From: Corella eumyota
Taxonomy: Eukaryota > Chordata > Ascidiacea > Phlebobranchia > Corellidae
DNA: 64,000 nucleotides
Direction of reading: 5' to 3'
NCBI GenBank assembly: GCA_963082875.1
Contig: OY720099.1
Span: forward strand, 18,519,066 to 18,583,065
Shown here: positions 11,701-24,360 of the stretch, piece after piece
How the letters are laid out: every line of letters begins with the position of its first letter
How positions within the stretch are numbered: the first letter of the stretch is position 1
Notes under the pieces: generated by a model
Told to the model about the DNA's origin: nothing
Database searches by the model: none
What the model saw: only the letters and a program-made list of their open reading frames with translations
Made by a program: the position numbers and the translations under genes

Positions 11701-14700
11701 CCAGAAGCTTTGGGCACCAAATGAAGGGTGAAGACCAAGGACTAGAGGAGCGTTGAATTATGCCCATTTCCAACATCTTTGTAAACTCCGTTTTGGCAAT
11801 AATAAGCTTCTCGGGTGGCAATCGACGAGCTCGTGCGTGAACAGGTGGACCGATGGTGGGAATGTAATGCATGATATTGTGCTTAGTGGTCTTTTGATCA
11901 AAACGTGGCAACGTAAGCCCTGGAAACTGATGCAATAACGATGTATATGTTGAATTGACTTGCAATACCAATTTTTGTTGAGGGTCGTTTTTTAAAACTG
12001 GTTTTTGCAAAAGCTTTTGGCCGTTTATGTCTACTAGGAAGGAGTTTTTACGCAAAAAATCTGCACCAAGAAGTGACCTAAGAACATCCGCAATAACGAA
12101 CTTGCATAAAAATGTACCAATAGGTAAGCAAATTTTTGTCATTTTAGTCCCATATGTGCATAATTTGCCTCCATTAGCGGAAAGAAGTGGTTGCTGTTTG
12201 GTTTTTGTTCGTCGCTCATAACTGGTCGGCGGAATAACACTTACTTCAGCACCAGTGTCAATGAGAAATCTAATTTTGGAATTGATGTCGTGCACAAAAA
12301 ATAAATTGTTTTGTTTACCGGTTGCTGCCGCTGACAGCAACCGACCATTTAGTTTTCCGAAAAATTACAGGGAGGAACGCATTTTCTGGCCCTGTTTCCA
12401 AACCGGCGATGATAGAAACATAGAGAATCGCCATTCTTATCGGGTTTTCGCTCAGTTTGTGTCCGATTAACTCGAGAAATGGCGTAAGGTGATGGAGCAT
12501 TTCTTGCCATCCATACAGCATCGGCACGTTGCGCAAGTGCACGCATGTTTGCGAATGAATCATGGGCAAGAACTAAACGTACATCCTCTGGTAGATGTTG
12601 CAAAAAAAGGTGTTGAAAAATAAAACACGATTTGTGATCGCCTAACAGTGCCAGCATTTCATCCATTAATTCGGACGGTTTGCGGTCTCCCAAACCAGGC
12701 ATGTTTAGCAACCGAGAAGCCCTTTCTTGTGCGGAAAGCGTGAATGTTCCTAGCAATCTTTGTTTGAGTGCTTCATACTTGTCATTGCTTGGAGGGTTTT
12801 CCAATAAATCAATGACCCGAAGGGCAGTATCTTGATCTAAGGCAGCAACCACATACAAGTATTTCGTCTGGTCAACATTTATTTTTCTTAACTCAAACTG
12901 AGCTTCTGCTTGTTGATACCAAACTCTCGGATGAGCTGACCAAAAGCTTGGCAATTTTAAAGAAACAGAATTCTCTTCTTTAATCATTCTAGAAATGTCG
13001 TTTCTAGATGTCGGGGTCACCAATGTAGCGGTTAAATAGAAGTGAGAAAGCGTCTTATTAGTTTAACGGTGAATTACAGAATGAATGAAAGATAAGATAA
13101 CAGCGGGACGCTTAAGTAATTAGGAAAAAGGTAATAACAACATGCGTATAACGTACACACACATACTACGCTTCGTATGTCAATAAAGTAGTGCGCTACA
13201 ATATATTAAATAATGTTTAAGCTTACCCAAAAAGCGTTAAAAATAGCAAACAGCCAGGACATAATCATGTTATAAAGAAGATCAGACGAAAATAGCAAAA
13301 GAAATCCAAACATCCAAGTTATTCCAAGAGTTAGTGAAAGAGTGCAAGCAGTTATCACCTCTTGAGATTTATTTCTTTTAGCTACTGTTGATCTTATCTA
13401 ATATTTAAAAAAAAATACAAAAGTTATACTTTGTTTTTTAATTTTTTTTTAAACTTGTAAGTTTATTTTTATACTTGTAGATTTAGTTTATATTTTACTT
13501 GTAGATTCTAATTAGGTTTATACTTTATATTTGTGAGTTCAGATTGTATATTTTTATTTAACATTACTGAACGGTTTTATTATTTCAGAAATGTTCTTAA
13601 AAAGGGTGTCTAAAATAAAAAAATCTTTTTTACCTGATCTCTTTTAAACCAAATTTTCCGAATAACAAGAACTAAAACAAACAGATTGTACATAAATACG
13701 CTTCCAACAATAGCTAAAAACCCGTACAAGGAATAATTTTGCAGCCAGCACATATTTGCTTCACGGTAATAGGAATCGGATAACTGTCGTCCTAGAAAAT
13801 AGGTTTTAAAATGTTTATTGAAATTGTGATTGGATTGTTATAACATTTAATGTCTTGTGTTTAATTCTTGTCAAAAGTTTTGGCCAATATCATTTAAAAC
13901 CATTCAAAACACAAAAGAGATTTGGTTGAATAACAAAAGATAATACTTAAAACCTTATAATACCTTCTTAACGTCGTTACAGTCCTTTAAAATTTTAACA
14001 CACCAAAATAAAAGCATAAAAATGTAAGTTCTAGAAATAATTTTACACATACCCATAGTATGACTTTGACACAAACCATCGGAAGGCCTAAATTGATCAA
14101 AGTACCCATAAGTTAGTCCAAGGTTGATACCAACAATTGAAATCGACAGCAAATAACAGAATGCACAAGCTTTCCACATAAAATATCGTCCAGTTGTTTT
14201 AAAAACCTTTTAAGTTATACATTTATTTTAAAATCATATAAATTTATATTTCAAAGAATTAGTTTGTTATTGTAATATGTTTGGTTTATACGTAAATATC
14301 GGGTTTAAGGACAAATAGTTATTGGTGCATCTTATGTTAGTGTCTTTATAAATCTCAAGCACATTAAATTAGTTTCACCAGCGAAAAGATAGCATCTACT
14401 AAGTAAACCGTGCAATATCATAAACTTAATACACTTACTTTTACAAGAGCTGTATACAGTCGATTGCTATACACTGCCATCCAAATCCAACCACTTAAAA
14501 AGGTTAACTGCAAGGTTATTGTAATTACAGTGCACAAGATTTCTTGTGACGGTGTGGATACACCAAGAACAAATATAATATAGAAAAGCATAATGTTTGT
14601 GTTGATGTGCAGTTGAATTTGATACTGAACTTTGTTCCTAGCATTTCTGCAAAGTGTAAAAAAGTTATTTAGTAACAAAAGCTAGTAGCTAAGCTGAAGC

Positions 14701-17700
14701 ATTGTTTAGTTATGTTCTCACAAAGAACATATTACCAAGCACAAAATAACTTGACCATATAAGCAAAAATAGTCAAATGTTATATTTACTTGTTTAAGGC
14801 AACAATAAGTATAGTTGCAAATAGTCCTGCTATAGAGAAGTAGCATCCTACATCACTTACAAGAGATAAAACCAAATCAGCGGGTACATCAATTACAGAC
14901 TAAAAATACAAAATGGAGGTCAGATATCTATGCAATCATCAAGTTTATTCATGAGTCATTGGTACGTGCAAAATTACTTAAAAAAATGGAGGGTTTTTAA
15001 ATAGAATTGCTCCTAATTAGACCACGTGACATTTTTTTGGCCTATATAAAGTTTTATGAATATTGATTATGTCCTAAAATGTCATGATGTTGATATTTAT
15101 AAACATTTTTCTGCTTATTCAAAACATGTATTAGCGTTTATAACCTCCTATTTCCGCTTTTAGCACACAAGAATTAACAATAATAATGTTTTAATCATCA
15201 TATATTATATAGATTTTAAGATTAAGAATTAACAAAACATTTGCAGACAAAAATGGGTCAATGACTTGTAAGTAAGTTCATACTATTAATAAGAACTTAA
15301 GGTAATCAAAATTAAGGATTTATTTATAGTTAAGATATAAAATATTTAAAAGGTATTTACCACAAGCAAGGCAAAGCTTGTTAGATGATTACACACACAA
15401 ACAGTATGATTATTTTGCACTTCCAGGCAGCATCCTTCATCAGACCAAACCATGTTTATTTCATCCCAGAATACACATCTTTGAAACGTTACTTCATTCT
15501 AAAAATAACAAAAAAATTTAAATTACTTCGAAATTCTAATTAACATTTAAAATAGTTTGTTTATTATTCTATGCATAAACATTTACAAATATTTATTACC
15601 ATATGAGTTATGATGAATTGAATTTTTGACATATAAAATTTCGTGATTTAATGAGATAGTTATATTGAAAAAATATTTTTTAAATTTATGAAATGGTCTG
15701 ATTTTCTAAGAATGACCGGAAAATTGTTTTTATTAAAAGGAAAAATTACTTACCACGAAGTCGTTAACTGGCGTAACTTCCCCATAACTAGTTTCTTCGT
15801 TTAAAATCTCGATCCGAACTGGAGTTTCTAGATTTTCTATTCTTTGGTCCACCCCAACATTTATTGTGATAACCTTAAATTAAATATATAAAATAAAGTG
15901 CCTATTTTTTTATTAAAATAGGTAAAGTTATTCATTCTTTGCCATTTATCTAAACAAAAAAAAGGTTATAAAGTCAAAAAGTAATATTTTTTTTGACACT
16001 TAACAAAAACAGAGGGCTTTATTGTGAAGTTTGTACACTTATTTTTAACTTACTGTAGATATGTTTTCATGCGAAGGAAAATCGGTCGCATTTTGAAGAA
16101 AATAAGTAACTTCGCCTGTATTATTTCGCTGTAACGATTGTAAAATAGCTTCGACTGGAACAGTAAAATTAAACAAGGGAACACTGACGTTGCCAACCAT
16201 TTTCCCTAGTTCAATTGGCGGTAAAAGCTGTTAAAACAATTTTAAACATTATTTTGGAACTAAATTATTTCATATATATATATACAAATTATAGAAATCC
16301 AATACATCGGTGGGGTTTGCAGGAAAAGTTGAAATCTCTTGGGTAGTGCTTCTAGTTGTTGTAGGCATTTCAGTAGTAGTGGTTGTTGTAGTAGTTGTTG
16401 AAGCGGTAGTTGTTATTGGTTTTGTTGTTGTTACTTCTGCTGTTGTCGTTAGAGCAGTTGTAGTCTCAACAAAATCGCAAGGAACTCGATGGAACGTTGC
16501 AAGATCGTAATGAGCGCTTATAACAATTCCATTTTGTCCCTTTGAAAGTTCTCGACTACATACCATATAGGCCATAACATTACCTAAATAAATATCATAA
16601 TAGAAATGAATATTTTATCAAGTTGTTTTGAAAAATTTTGTTGTTATCATAATTTGCTTGTTTACCATTGTCGCATAGATTGCTTGAGGCTTGGCGACGT
16701 GAAACGAAACTTTGTGAAAATGATAAGTTTGATACTCGAGTAAACGGACAACGATCTAAAAAATCACAAAAACATTTTGCATTAAGTTGTGTATAAGGAT
16801 ATCAAAAGCCCGTAGGCAAAGCTATTAACATTGTAAGCTAAGTTATGTGATATTACATACGTTAACAATACACAATGTGGTTAGGTCGTTTTGTAATGTT
16901 ACGTCTTATAAACCATATAAGAATTTTACATACCTGCAAAAGATGACGGGCGACTAAGTGTATTCAAGAGTGAACTCGAACGAGCAACATATTTGTCATA
17001 TGAACTCAACAAAGCTGTCACTGACTTATTAATGGTTCGAAATCTGACCAAATATCTGTAAATAAAAACATGATAGCATCACGTACATTGGAGTTAAGAA
17101 CCAGACAGTAGGGCAAACATTAAACATGACTGATATTTTCACTTTGCTATAAAAACAAAGTTAAACCTATTTTTTGTACAGCTTGACCTGAAAGACATTT
17201 TCCAAATTAAGGCTAGCCAATTGGGTTAATTACGCGAACCTCTTACGCAGTTCAGACATTTGATATAATCACAACCTAAATATAGAAACGCAATTTCTAT
17301 GAATAAAATATGAACAAACTCACGATACAGTTGATATTCCTTTTCTACCGGCAAAGGCTCCAGTTTTAATTACATCATAAACATCGGAGTTGAATCGGAA
17401 AGCCTTATTTAGTAACTCGACATATTGGGTACAGTTTTCTTCAAGAAGAGAGTTGCTAATTTGCTGGCGAAATAACTTCGCGTACAAGTCTAAAGGAACA
17501 ACAAATATATATTATTGAAAGAGAAAAACATTGTAAGGTCAAAAAACAAAAACTTGATTTTTAATAATTTAATCTATTGGTTTCTATATAGACATTAGAA
17601 CAAAATAACAAGTATAAAATGTAGGCTTACTAAGGCATTCAAACCCATCACCAATTAGGCCATCTTTGCAAACACATTGTTCAATACCAAGTTGCGTTTT

Positions 17701-20700
17701 TTGACATGAAGCTGTATGAGCACAGGTTTGATCCCCTCTGAAACAAGTGTCAGCTACAAAATGTTAACAAAAAATTAATTAATATGTTAAAGGTTGGTAT
17801 TTTAATTCTACGAGAATTTTTTATCGCGTGCTTAAAGTATAGGTCATGCGTTTATAGTTTAATTGGTATTTGATAAAATGGAAGAATTATATTTTGTAAT
17901 TTGCTTCACTTCTACGATATCATGATTGCTTCTTTGCACGTTATATGTATGAGCCAATTCGTGTTAATTAATTTGTCAATTTTATCGTAACTTAAAGTTT
18001 TTATTTAAATAATATAGATAAAGTTTCTCATTAAGACTATTCATTCAATTAAAAGATACAGTAGGTTATTTAATACAGACCTAATATGTAAGGGACTCAA
18101 AATTAAAGTTAACTTCATTTTTTTTATTTTTTTTTATAATTTTTTTTTGCTGTTTTCCTATTTTACCTGTAGCAATTCTTATTGGTTTACTTCCAGCACT
18201 TCTTCCCGCCTTATAAATGACGTACACAACTACGTCATAGAACTGATCGGGGACTAGCCCAGATATTTGTGTCGACGTTGTCGTCACTTCGATAGTAGTG
18301 ACGTCATCAGGCCCTATAAATATGACAGTATTATATAACGGGGAGTTTTAAATGTAAATTAGTGCAAGTCATTTGACTTTTTTTCCAAGTCACGTTTATC
18401 ATTTAGGTTGGTAAAGAGAAATATTTTGCTTGCACGTTTATTCAAAGCATAAATCTTTCTTGGGACATTTTCTTATTGTATTAACCCTTGAAATTCCGAA
18501 TCTGTAATTCTACTATATAACTATAATAAAACAGGCTCATATATGCTCCCAAGATAGGCAAAGGGTTGTTATTACGTAGATTATTGTGATAGATTAATTA
18601 TTGAAATAGGTTTGATCATTATGTCCTTATTTGGCATTTTTTTAAATATTTTTATAGTATTGCGTAAATATTACCTATAAATAAATAATTTTAAATTAGA
18701 ATTTGGTTATTTCTTACCAGTGCTGTATTGGATTTGATATAATATTGCGCCAGGAACTGGATCGAATTGAACTGACAACGTAGTTAGCTTAATCATATGT
18801 AATGTAAGGGTAGGTGCAGCTTCAACAACTATTTAAAAAATACAGATTTCGGTAATTAAATTTGTTACTAATTTTGTTAAAATTAAAGCTTGTTTTAATC
18901 AAAACAATGATTTTAAGCCTATTTGATGATTGTATTTTATAAATTTTTACACATTTTTACCTGTGTAGGCTGAGAAATTAGAAAACCGTGTACTCCCTCC
19001 AAATAAGTTAGTTGAAGTAATTGTGAGGTTGTACAACGACCCTGGGTTAAGTCCACCAAAGCCTGCGACCGGGGCGATGCCCTGATATAACCTATCCTCA
19101 AATGTCGAGTTAAATAACCTAACTACATATCTATCCACGTTTGAAATAAGATTCCAACTAAACGATAACGAGGTAGTACTTTGGGACTCGATTCTAATTT
19201 CGGTAGGGTTGGCAGGCACTAAAATGGGAAATCATTTTAAATAGTTAAAGATATTCCAAGGAACTTGCTTAAATTTTCAGCACAACATTTAAACATAAAC
19301 AGTAATCAGGCTAAACAGAAAAAAATATTTTATTTAACTTATCACCAATTTATGTAAAGGGCTACTGCGTTTCCACGTTTGTTACAATATATTTTGTTAC
19401 CTCTGCAATTTTCTGTATCGCCACTTCTGCAAGTACAAGTGAAGCCAAACAAATTTGGGTAACATTGCTGGTTGTCTGTACATGAACTATCACAAAATCC
19501 TGTGACGTAGTTAAAAGTATAATAAATTAGCAAGTCACGAAATATGTTCACTTCCTAGTTTTAGTAATACTACATTTGTTTGAGGAATTGAATAAATATA
19601 ACAGGAATTGTATCACGCAATCAATATTTCTTTCAAGCCTTATCAGAAGGGTTCAAGTTTAATTATCGAACTTTTCATGTATTTGTATTATTAGATGTTT
19701 ATACTTGCCTGTACAATTGTATCCATTTCCAATATACCAGTCGTTACAAGTACATTTAAATCCCACTTCTAAATCAGTACAGGTCGCTTCAACATGACAA
19801 TTGTGAATCCCCATCTCACATTCGTTAACGCCTTTGGTGAAAACTTTTTGAAATAAGGGATTGGTTTGGTTTAGTGTTTTTAATTTGTTACAGTTACAAG
19901 GGAGAAATGTGTATTGAAATACCTTGGTTATTTTTGTTTTTAATAAATGTGCTTCCGGTTGGTATGTTATTTCCTTGTACTAAAAATAAATCAATTACAA
20001 TTAATATTTCTAATCAAAGTTTTCAAAAAAACAGTAATCATTACTGCTTTAAGGAATAGGTTACTTACCTTCTGCGGTATGAACCAGCAAAGTTGTGTAA
20101 TTCCCACGTACCGTCGATGTAGAATCTCTAGCATTAAGTTCCAATTCGTAATTTAGGCCTGGCTCTAGCCCAGAAAAGGCAGCCATAGGTACATAAGTAA
20201 CATACAACATGCTTGTCCATGTTGAATTTCTGAGTGTTACAAAGTAGATATAAGCGTTTCGTACAAAGTCCCACTTAAAACTTAGTGAGTTGGTGGAATT
20301 GTAAGTCACTTGTACATTTTCAACGTTGCCAACTGTATTAAAATAAATATGTATATGATTAATTAAGAGCTATTATAAAAATGTTTACTATTTAAAATTA
20401 TTTTAAGCAACCTATAACAAGTGTTTATTAATGATCTTTACATAACAGGCTTATTTATTACACAACAAAGGATTAATATAATACCAGCCAAAGTAAATCT
20501 AGTACCTAAAACACAACCTTCTAATTACCACTTAATTTAAGCTTTTAAAATTAAGAAACGCGCTCAAATTAGATTAGGAATTTTTACAAACTTTGGCAAT
20601 TTTGAGACGTTCTACCAGAGCAGAAACAAGTATTTCCAAACGGGTTCCAACGGCAATTTCCTCCACTATTTGAACAATCATTATTACAATAACCTAAAGT

Positions 20701-21519
20701 ATAATTTGCATTTAATTTTTTCATTTATATAACGTTGAAAAGTACATAAAGAAGTGGATATCAAAACTGATCAAGTTAATTAGAAGATATTGTTATATAA
20801 AATTGCCCGCTAATCTACTTAATATACCCGCTAATCCATATTGTATTATTTAAAACAACTTTAACCAGTTTGTGGTGCTTTCTATCAAAATATTTAAAAT
20901 TTTTTTGTTGACATTATAAATATTAAACGAATTTAGATACCACGCCATTTAAAAAATGGTTATTTTTTCTCCTTAACCGATTAATCAAGCTTTTTAAAAT
21001 TTTATTCAAAGATATGCAAAATACTAGAAAATTAAGCCTGTTTTAGGCTGCTGTAATATACGGAAGCCTTAATTGTGTACTAAGACTTAATTCTTTTAAA
21101 GTAAAAGAATATGTCACACAGTATTTTAACAAAATAAAATTACAAACAAATAACTAACCGATGCATTTGGTTCCATTTCCGATGTACCATTGGTTACATT
21201 GGCATCTGAATTCTCCTTTTATTTTTACACAGCTTGCTTCTGGATGACAAACTTGGTTGCCACAATTTTCTAACTCTGTAAAATTTTATTCTACTTTCAA
21301 AATAATTTTCTGTAGGGTATTTTGTTTTAACATAATTAACGAACTTTAAAACAAATATTTTTTATTTTAAGTACGCTTCTCTTGAATTTTTAAATTTGTT
21401 TTTTTTTTGCAAGTAGTAATTTAATTTTCTATATTTTTTGCTACAAAAACATATATTTTACCTGCTACAGATTGATGTAATGTCACTATTATTAATATTC
21501 CATATATGATGCTATTCAT
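8716..21519 (-). CDS. Adhesion G protein-coupled receptor with EGF, FN3, SEA-like, GPS and 7TM regions
   Basis: Class B2 receptor, about 1159 residues, 23 phase-consistent exons: 21462-21519, 21159-21275, 20592-20693, 20069-20332, 19709-19831, 19401-19499, 18961-19218, 18718-18828, 18167-18313, 17631-17753, 17324-17489, 16934-17055, 16666-16755, 16306-16583, 16054-16227, 15754-15873, 15361-15498, 14790-14899, 14439-14646, 14053-14206, 13634-13791, 13227-13397, 8716-8904. Order: signal peptide 1-19; EGF 20-58 and 59-92; FN3 93-180; EGF 181-221 and 222-254; FN3 255-340 and 341-426; EGF 427-467; SEA-like 468-563; Thr-rich stalk about 625-680; GAIN to 784; GPS 785-830; TM1 near 845, TM2-3 880-930, TM4 near 950, TM5 near 1015, TM6 near 1065, TM7 near 1100. 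The GPS has [17 protein letters not shown] and [14 protein letters not shown], with HL/T for autoproteolysis. Module exons are bounded by phase-1 introns. One donor (after 19709) is GC. Clear one-to-one vertebrate orthologue not assigned. Confidence 0.92.
9118..9294 (-). repeat. 3' LTR of the Gypsy element
   Basis: 177 bp, TGTAGC...GCTACA, identical by eye to 13024-13200. It is preceded by the target-site copy ATAT at 9114-9117. Confidence 0.93.
13024..13200 (-). repeat. 5' LTR of the Gypsy element
   Basis: 177 bp, identical by eye to 9118-9294. It is followed by ATAT at 13201-13204. The primer-binding site lies directly at its inner edge (about 13010-13023). Confidence 0.93.
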
Positions 21520-24290
21520 TTCTGAATTATTTCCCTCGTATCAAAAAATATCGGTGTTAAAATCAGTATGTTGTGGTCGTCTTTTTAGTTAAATTTGAAA
21601 TAACAGATTAAAAGTTGATCACGTTTATATATTCGCATCATCAGACTAATTAATATCATAACATTTCCATTATTATCTAAAAACGTTATTCCAAATTTTG
21701 ACGTCACTATTTTAACAGAAAAGTACTTAGTTTATACCAAGAAAAAAACTGTATGAAATATCATTTTTGAATAACCATAATTCATAATACCGCAGGCGCT
21801 TTTTAAGTCGGCAGATAAAGAACATTTAAAGTTCATATAACCTATTTAAATTAACTGCATTTATATCAAATGTTAGTCTTGGAATTCAGATACAAAAATC
21901 GTGTAGGCATGTTCTGCTTATGTTCTTTCTTGCCAAATTATGGATTTCAAGTTTTTAATTACTGCCTCTCTGTAAGATAATTAGCTTTTCAATGTTAACA
22001 TGTGCTTTATGTGTTATTGTCATATTCCTTCCATCACTAACGTGATATTTTTAAATTTTATATTCTATATCGGGAACAAAAATCTTAATCCTTTTTAAAA
22101 GGCAATTAATGGCCTTGTGGTTTCGTTGTTGTTGTATTTTGAAGGTTATCTAATGCCTTATACACTGCAAAAACTATACAACCTTTGCTTCTGTGTCGAG
22201 CAATGTGTTAAAAAGAATACGAGTTTGATTGAAATTGAAATTTTACACACTGATGACAGAGGCCCCAGCCCCAATTTTCCTTCAAAGCACCTTTAATTCT
22301 GTTTTTTAAAATGTCAAATAGATTTACCATTTGTTTGTATTTTATAACGTATAGAACGTTCTTCACAGGTCATTCGTCGTCTGTTTTTGAATAGCAAGTC
22401 TTAAACTTGAACTACGTTCTAATAAAGGCTTACTAGCAACATCTTACGGACGATTTTTCTGAGAAGCTATGTTGTTAATGTTTACTTTGTAAAACACTGC
22501 TGTAACTTATATTTTTTAAATAATAAAAGCTTAAACAGGCAACTTCTTAAAGCAAAAAATATTTTTTTTATTTATAAACTTTTTTGCTAATTATTTAAAT
22601 TATATTTGCATTGTACTTAATAAAGGAGTTTCTATACCGCACCTATAAAATATATATCACGCATATTAGCCATATCGAGTAGGCTTACCGCGCATAGTAA
22701 GCTCATCGTGCATTATTAGATAGTAAGCAAACCCATACAAACAAGAAACATTTTAAAAGTTGATGAAGGTAGAATGTAAGCAAATGTGGTGAGCAATACT
22801 GTATACCATAGCATAAAGTTAAGTTTCTAAATACTAGAATTAATTTGTGGGTATGTTCGTTTATCTGACGTTGTTTTGGAAATCCTGAAAATAAACAGAC
22901 TGATTTATAAAGGATGGCAATGTCAGAATTTCATAGATGCGATGGTAATAAAATCAAATCTATTTAAATAATTGAATATCACGATCATAAGCTGATAAAA
23001 CGTTTTTTTTTTTTTTATAATAATGTTGTGTTATTAGTCAGCTACCTCCATTGACAAACTGAGGCACTCTAACAACCTCTAAACTTAACTAGAATTTAAT
23101 TAGTTATCTGTTTATATTGTTGTTGTGTATAAGAATATAAAATTAGTACAGTTTCATTTCACTAATATATTAGTTAGTATCATTATTATGGCATGTACAT
23201 TTATAACCTTCAATCACTGTCAGACTGTTATGTTATTTGGTTTCTTACTTAAGATCATTAACATTAAGCAAACCAATCAATTCTATGTAATACTATGGTA
23301 ATAATAAAGCTGATGTACCGACAGTAAGCAATTTGGTATATATAACTTAAATAAAAAATGGATTTCATTTTTTTAGATATTTCGTAAAAGAATACAGAGT
23401 TGTACTAGTTTTAAAATTGTTAATTTAAATTCTGAAATTAAATAGAAAAAATTTTTTTTTTAAATAATTGGTTTCAAAAATTTTTACATTTATAAATTGA
23501 TTTTAAAATAATACAAGCTGTTAAAAATATTATTTAGGCTTTTTTCTTTAAAACTCGTTATAGTTAGAACAACAAAACATCACTTTACTGTGTTAAGAAT
23601 CAATAGGAAACAATGCCATGCTTCAAATAGTTTAAAAAGGCGTAGCTGAAGAAAACTAATTTAACCCAATTTGTGATTTTACGGTTTATTAAATTTCAAA
23701 ACAAAATTGGAAAAAACTAAAAACTAAAAAAAAAATTTTAATTTTAAACTATATACATTGGTGTTTTTTTTTGTTTGAAAAATTCTACAAAAAGAATTTT
23801 TTAACAAATGTGTGATAAAACTAATAATTAATTATTGCGAAAACAGAGCATTTAAACAGCATTGGTTTTCTTTGTTCAGTTAACACAATGTTTGCTAGAA
23901 CCTTATGTGCTTACAGGTATAGTCAATAACTTTATTTGTCTTGTGCACAAGTGGAAGGCAGGCAGTGGTACAGAATGTTATTTTGTGTTGTTTGTCCATG
24001 CAACATGTTGTTCGGTAAAGAAGCGCGAGTTCTTTTGTGAATTTATTTGTTTTTGCTTAAAGTTAATGTGCAACCGGCATTGTTAATACCTAGCGCCAAA
24101 CGCAGTGCAGTTCTGGTCCAGAATAGAATTAGATTAAACAGAAATTGGGCAATAATTTTGTAAAATTAAATAGTCTTTTTTAGTTTAAATTTTACAAATT
24201 TAAAATGTAAAAATTGCTTTATGGTAGTATTATATTTATAAACTTTTTTAAATGTACTGAAAACTTAAACATTTTTTCTCTTAATTTTTT
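21520..24290. other. Head-to-head intergenic interval, adhesion GPCR / Disabled
   Basis: About 2.8 kb between the start codon of the adhesion GPCR (minus) and the 5' region of Disabled (plus). No convincing exon, RNA gene or repeat was recognised on either strand. It should contain both promoters. AT-rich with many A and T runs. Confidence 0.55.
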
Positions 24291-24291
24291 A
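24278..24291 (+). promoter_or_regulatory. Splice acceptor ahead of the Disabled start exon
   Basis: A T-rich tract ending in TTTTTTAG at about 24291 lies 70 bases upstream of the Disabled ATG (24361). In ascidians such an acceptor may take either an upstream 5' UTR exon or a trans-spliced leader. The sequence cannot tell these apart. Confidence 0.4.
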
Positions 24292-24360
24292 GATTTAAAC
24301 CTTTAGCGATTGGTGTTAGTTGTAATTTTTAGTTGCGTAATAAAAGTTAAATAATTTATA

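Larger units (their letters stand above)
9118..13200 (-). mobile_element. Ty3/Gypsy LTR retrotransposon, CsRn1-like, nearly whole and young
   Basis: A 4083-bp LTR element inside the last intron of the adhesion GPCR, in the same orientation as the gene. LTRs of 177 bp (9118-9294 and 13024-13200) read identically. Both start TGTAGC, end GCTACA, and are flanked by a 4-bp ATAT duplication. Next to the 5' LTR is a primer-binding site, TGGTGACCCCGA, which matches the 3' end of tRNA-Trp. Next to the 3' LTR is a G-rich polypurine tract (about 9296-9313). Parts in order: gag (about 12.35-13.02 kb) ending in a Cys-His-Cys-Cys box, aspartic protease (near 12.2 kb), then reverse transcriptase, RNase H and integrase with an HHCC zinc region (about 9.35-11.8 kb). 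The CHCC box and tRNA-Trp primer are hallmarks of the CsRn1 clade. It looks almost whole, with at most one or two apparent breaks; the frame changes typical of the family are not separable from breaks here. Ciona Gypsy element Cigr-1 is a candidate relative, untested. Confidence 0.92.

Noticed and set aside
16310-16510. Plus-strand open frame of Val-rich sequence
   Set aside because: It is the complement of the Thr-rich (ACA/ACT) stalk exon of the adhesion GPCR.
23862-24086. 74-codon open frame upstream of Disabled
   Set aside because: No family resemblance, and not in phase with any Disabled exon; probably chance.
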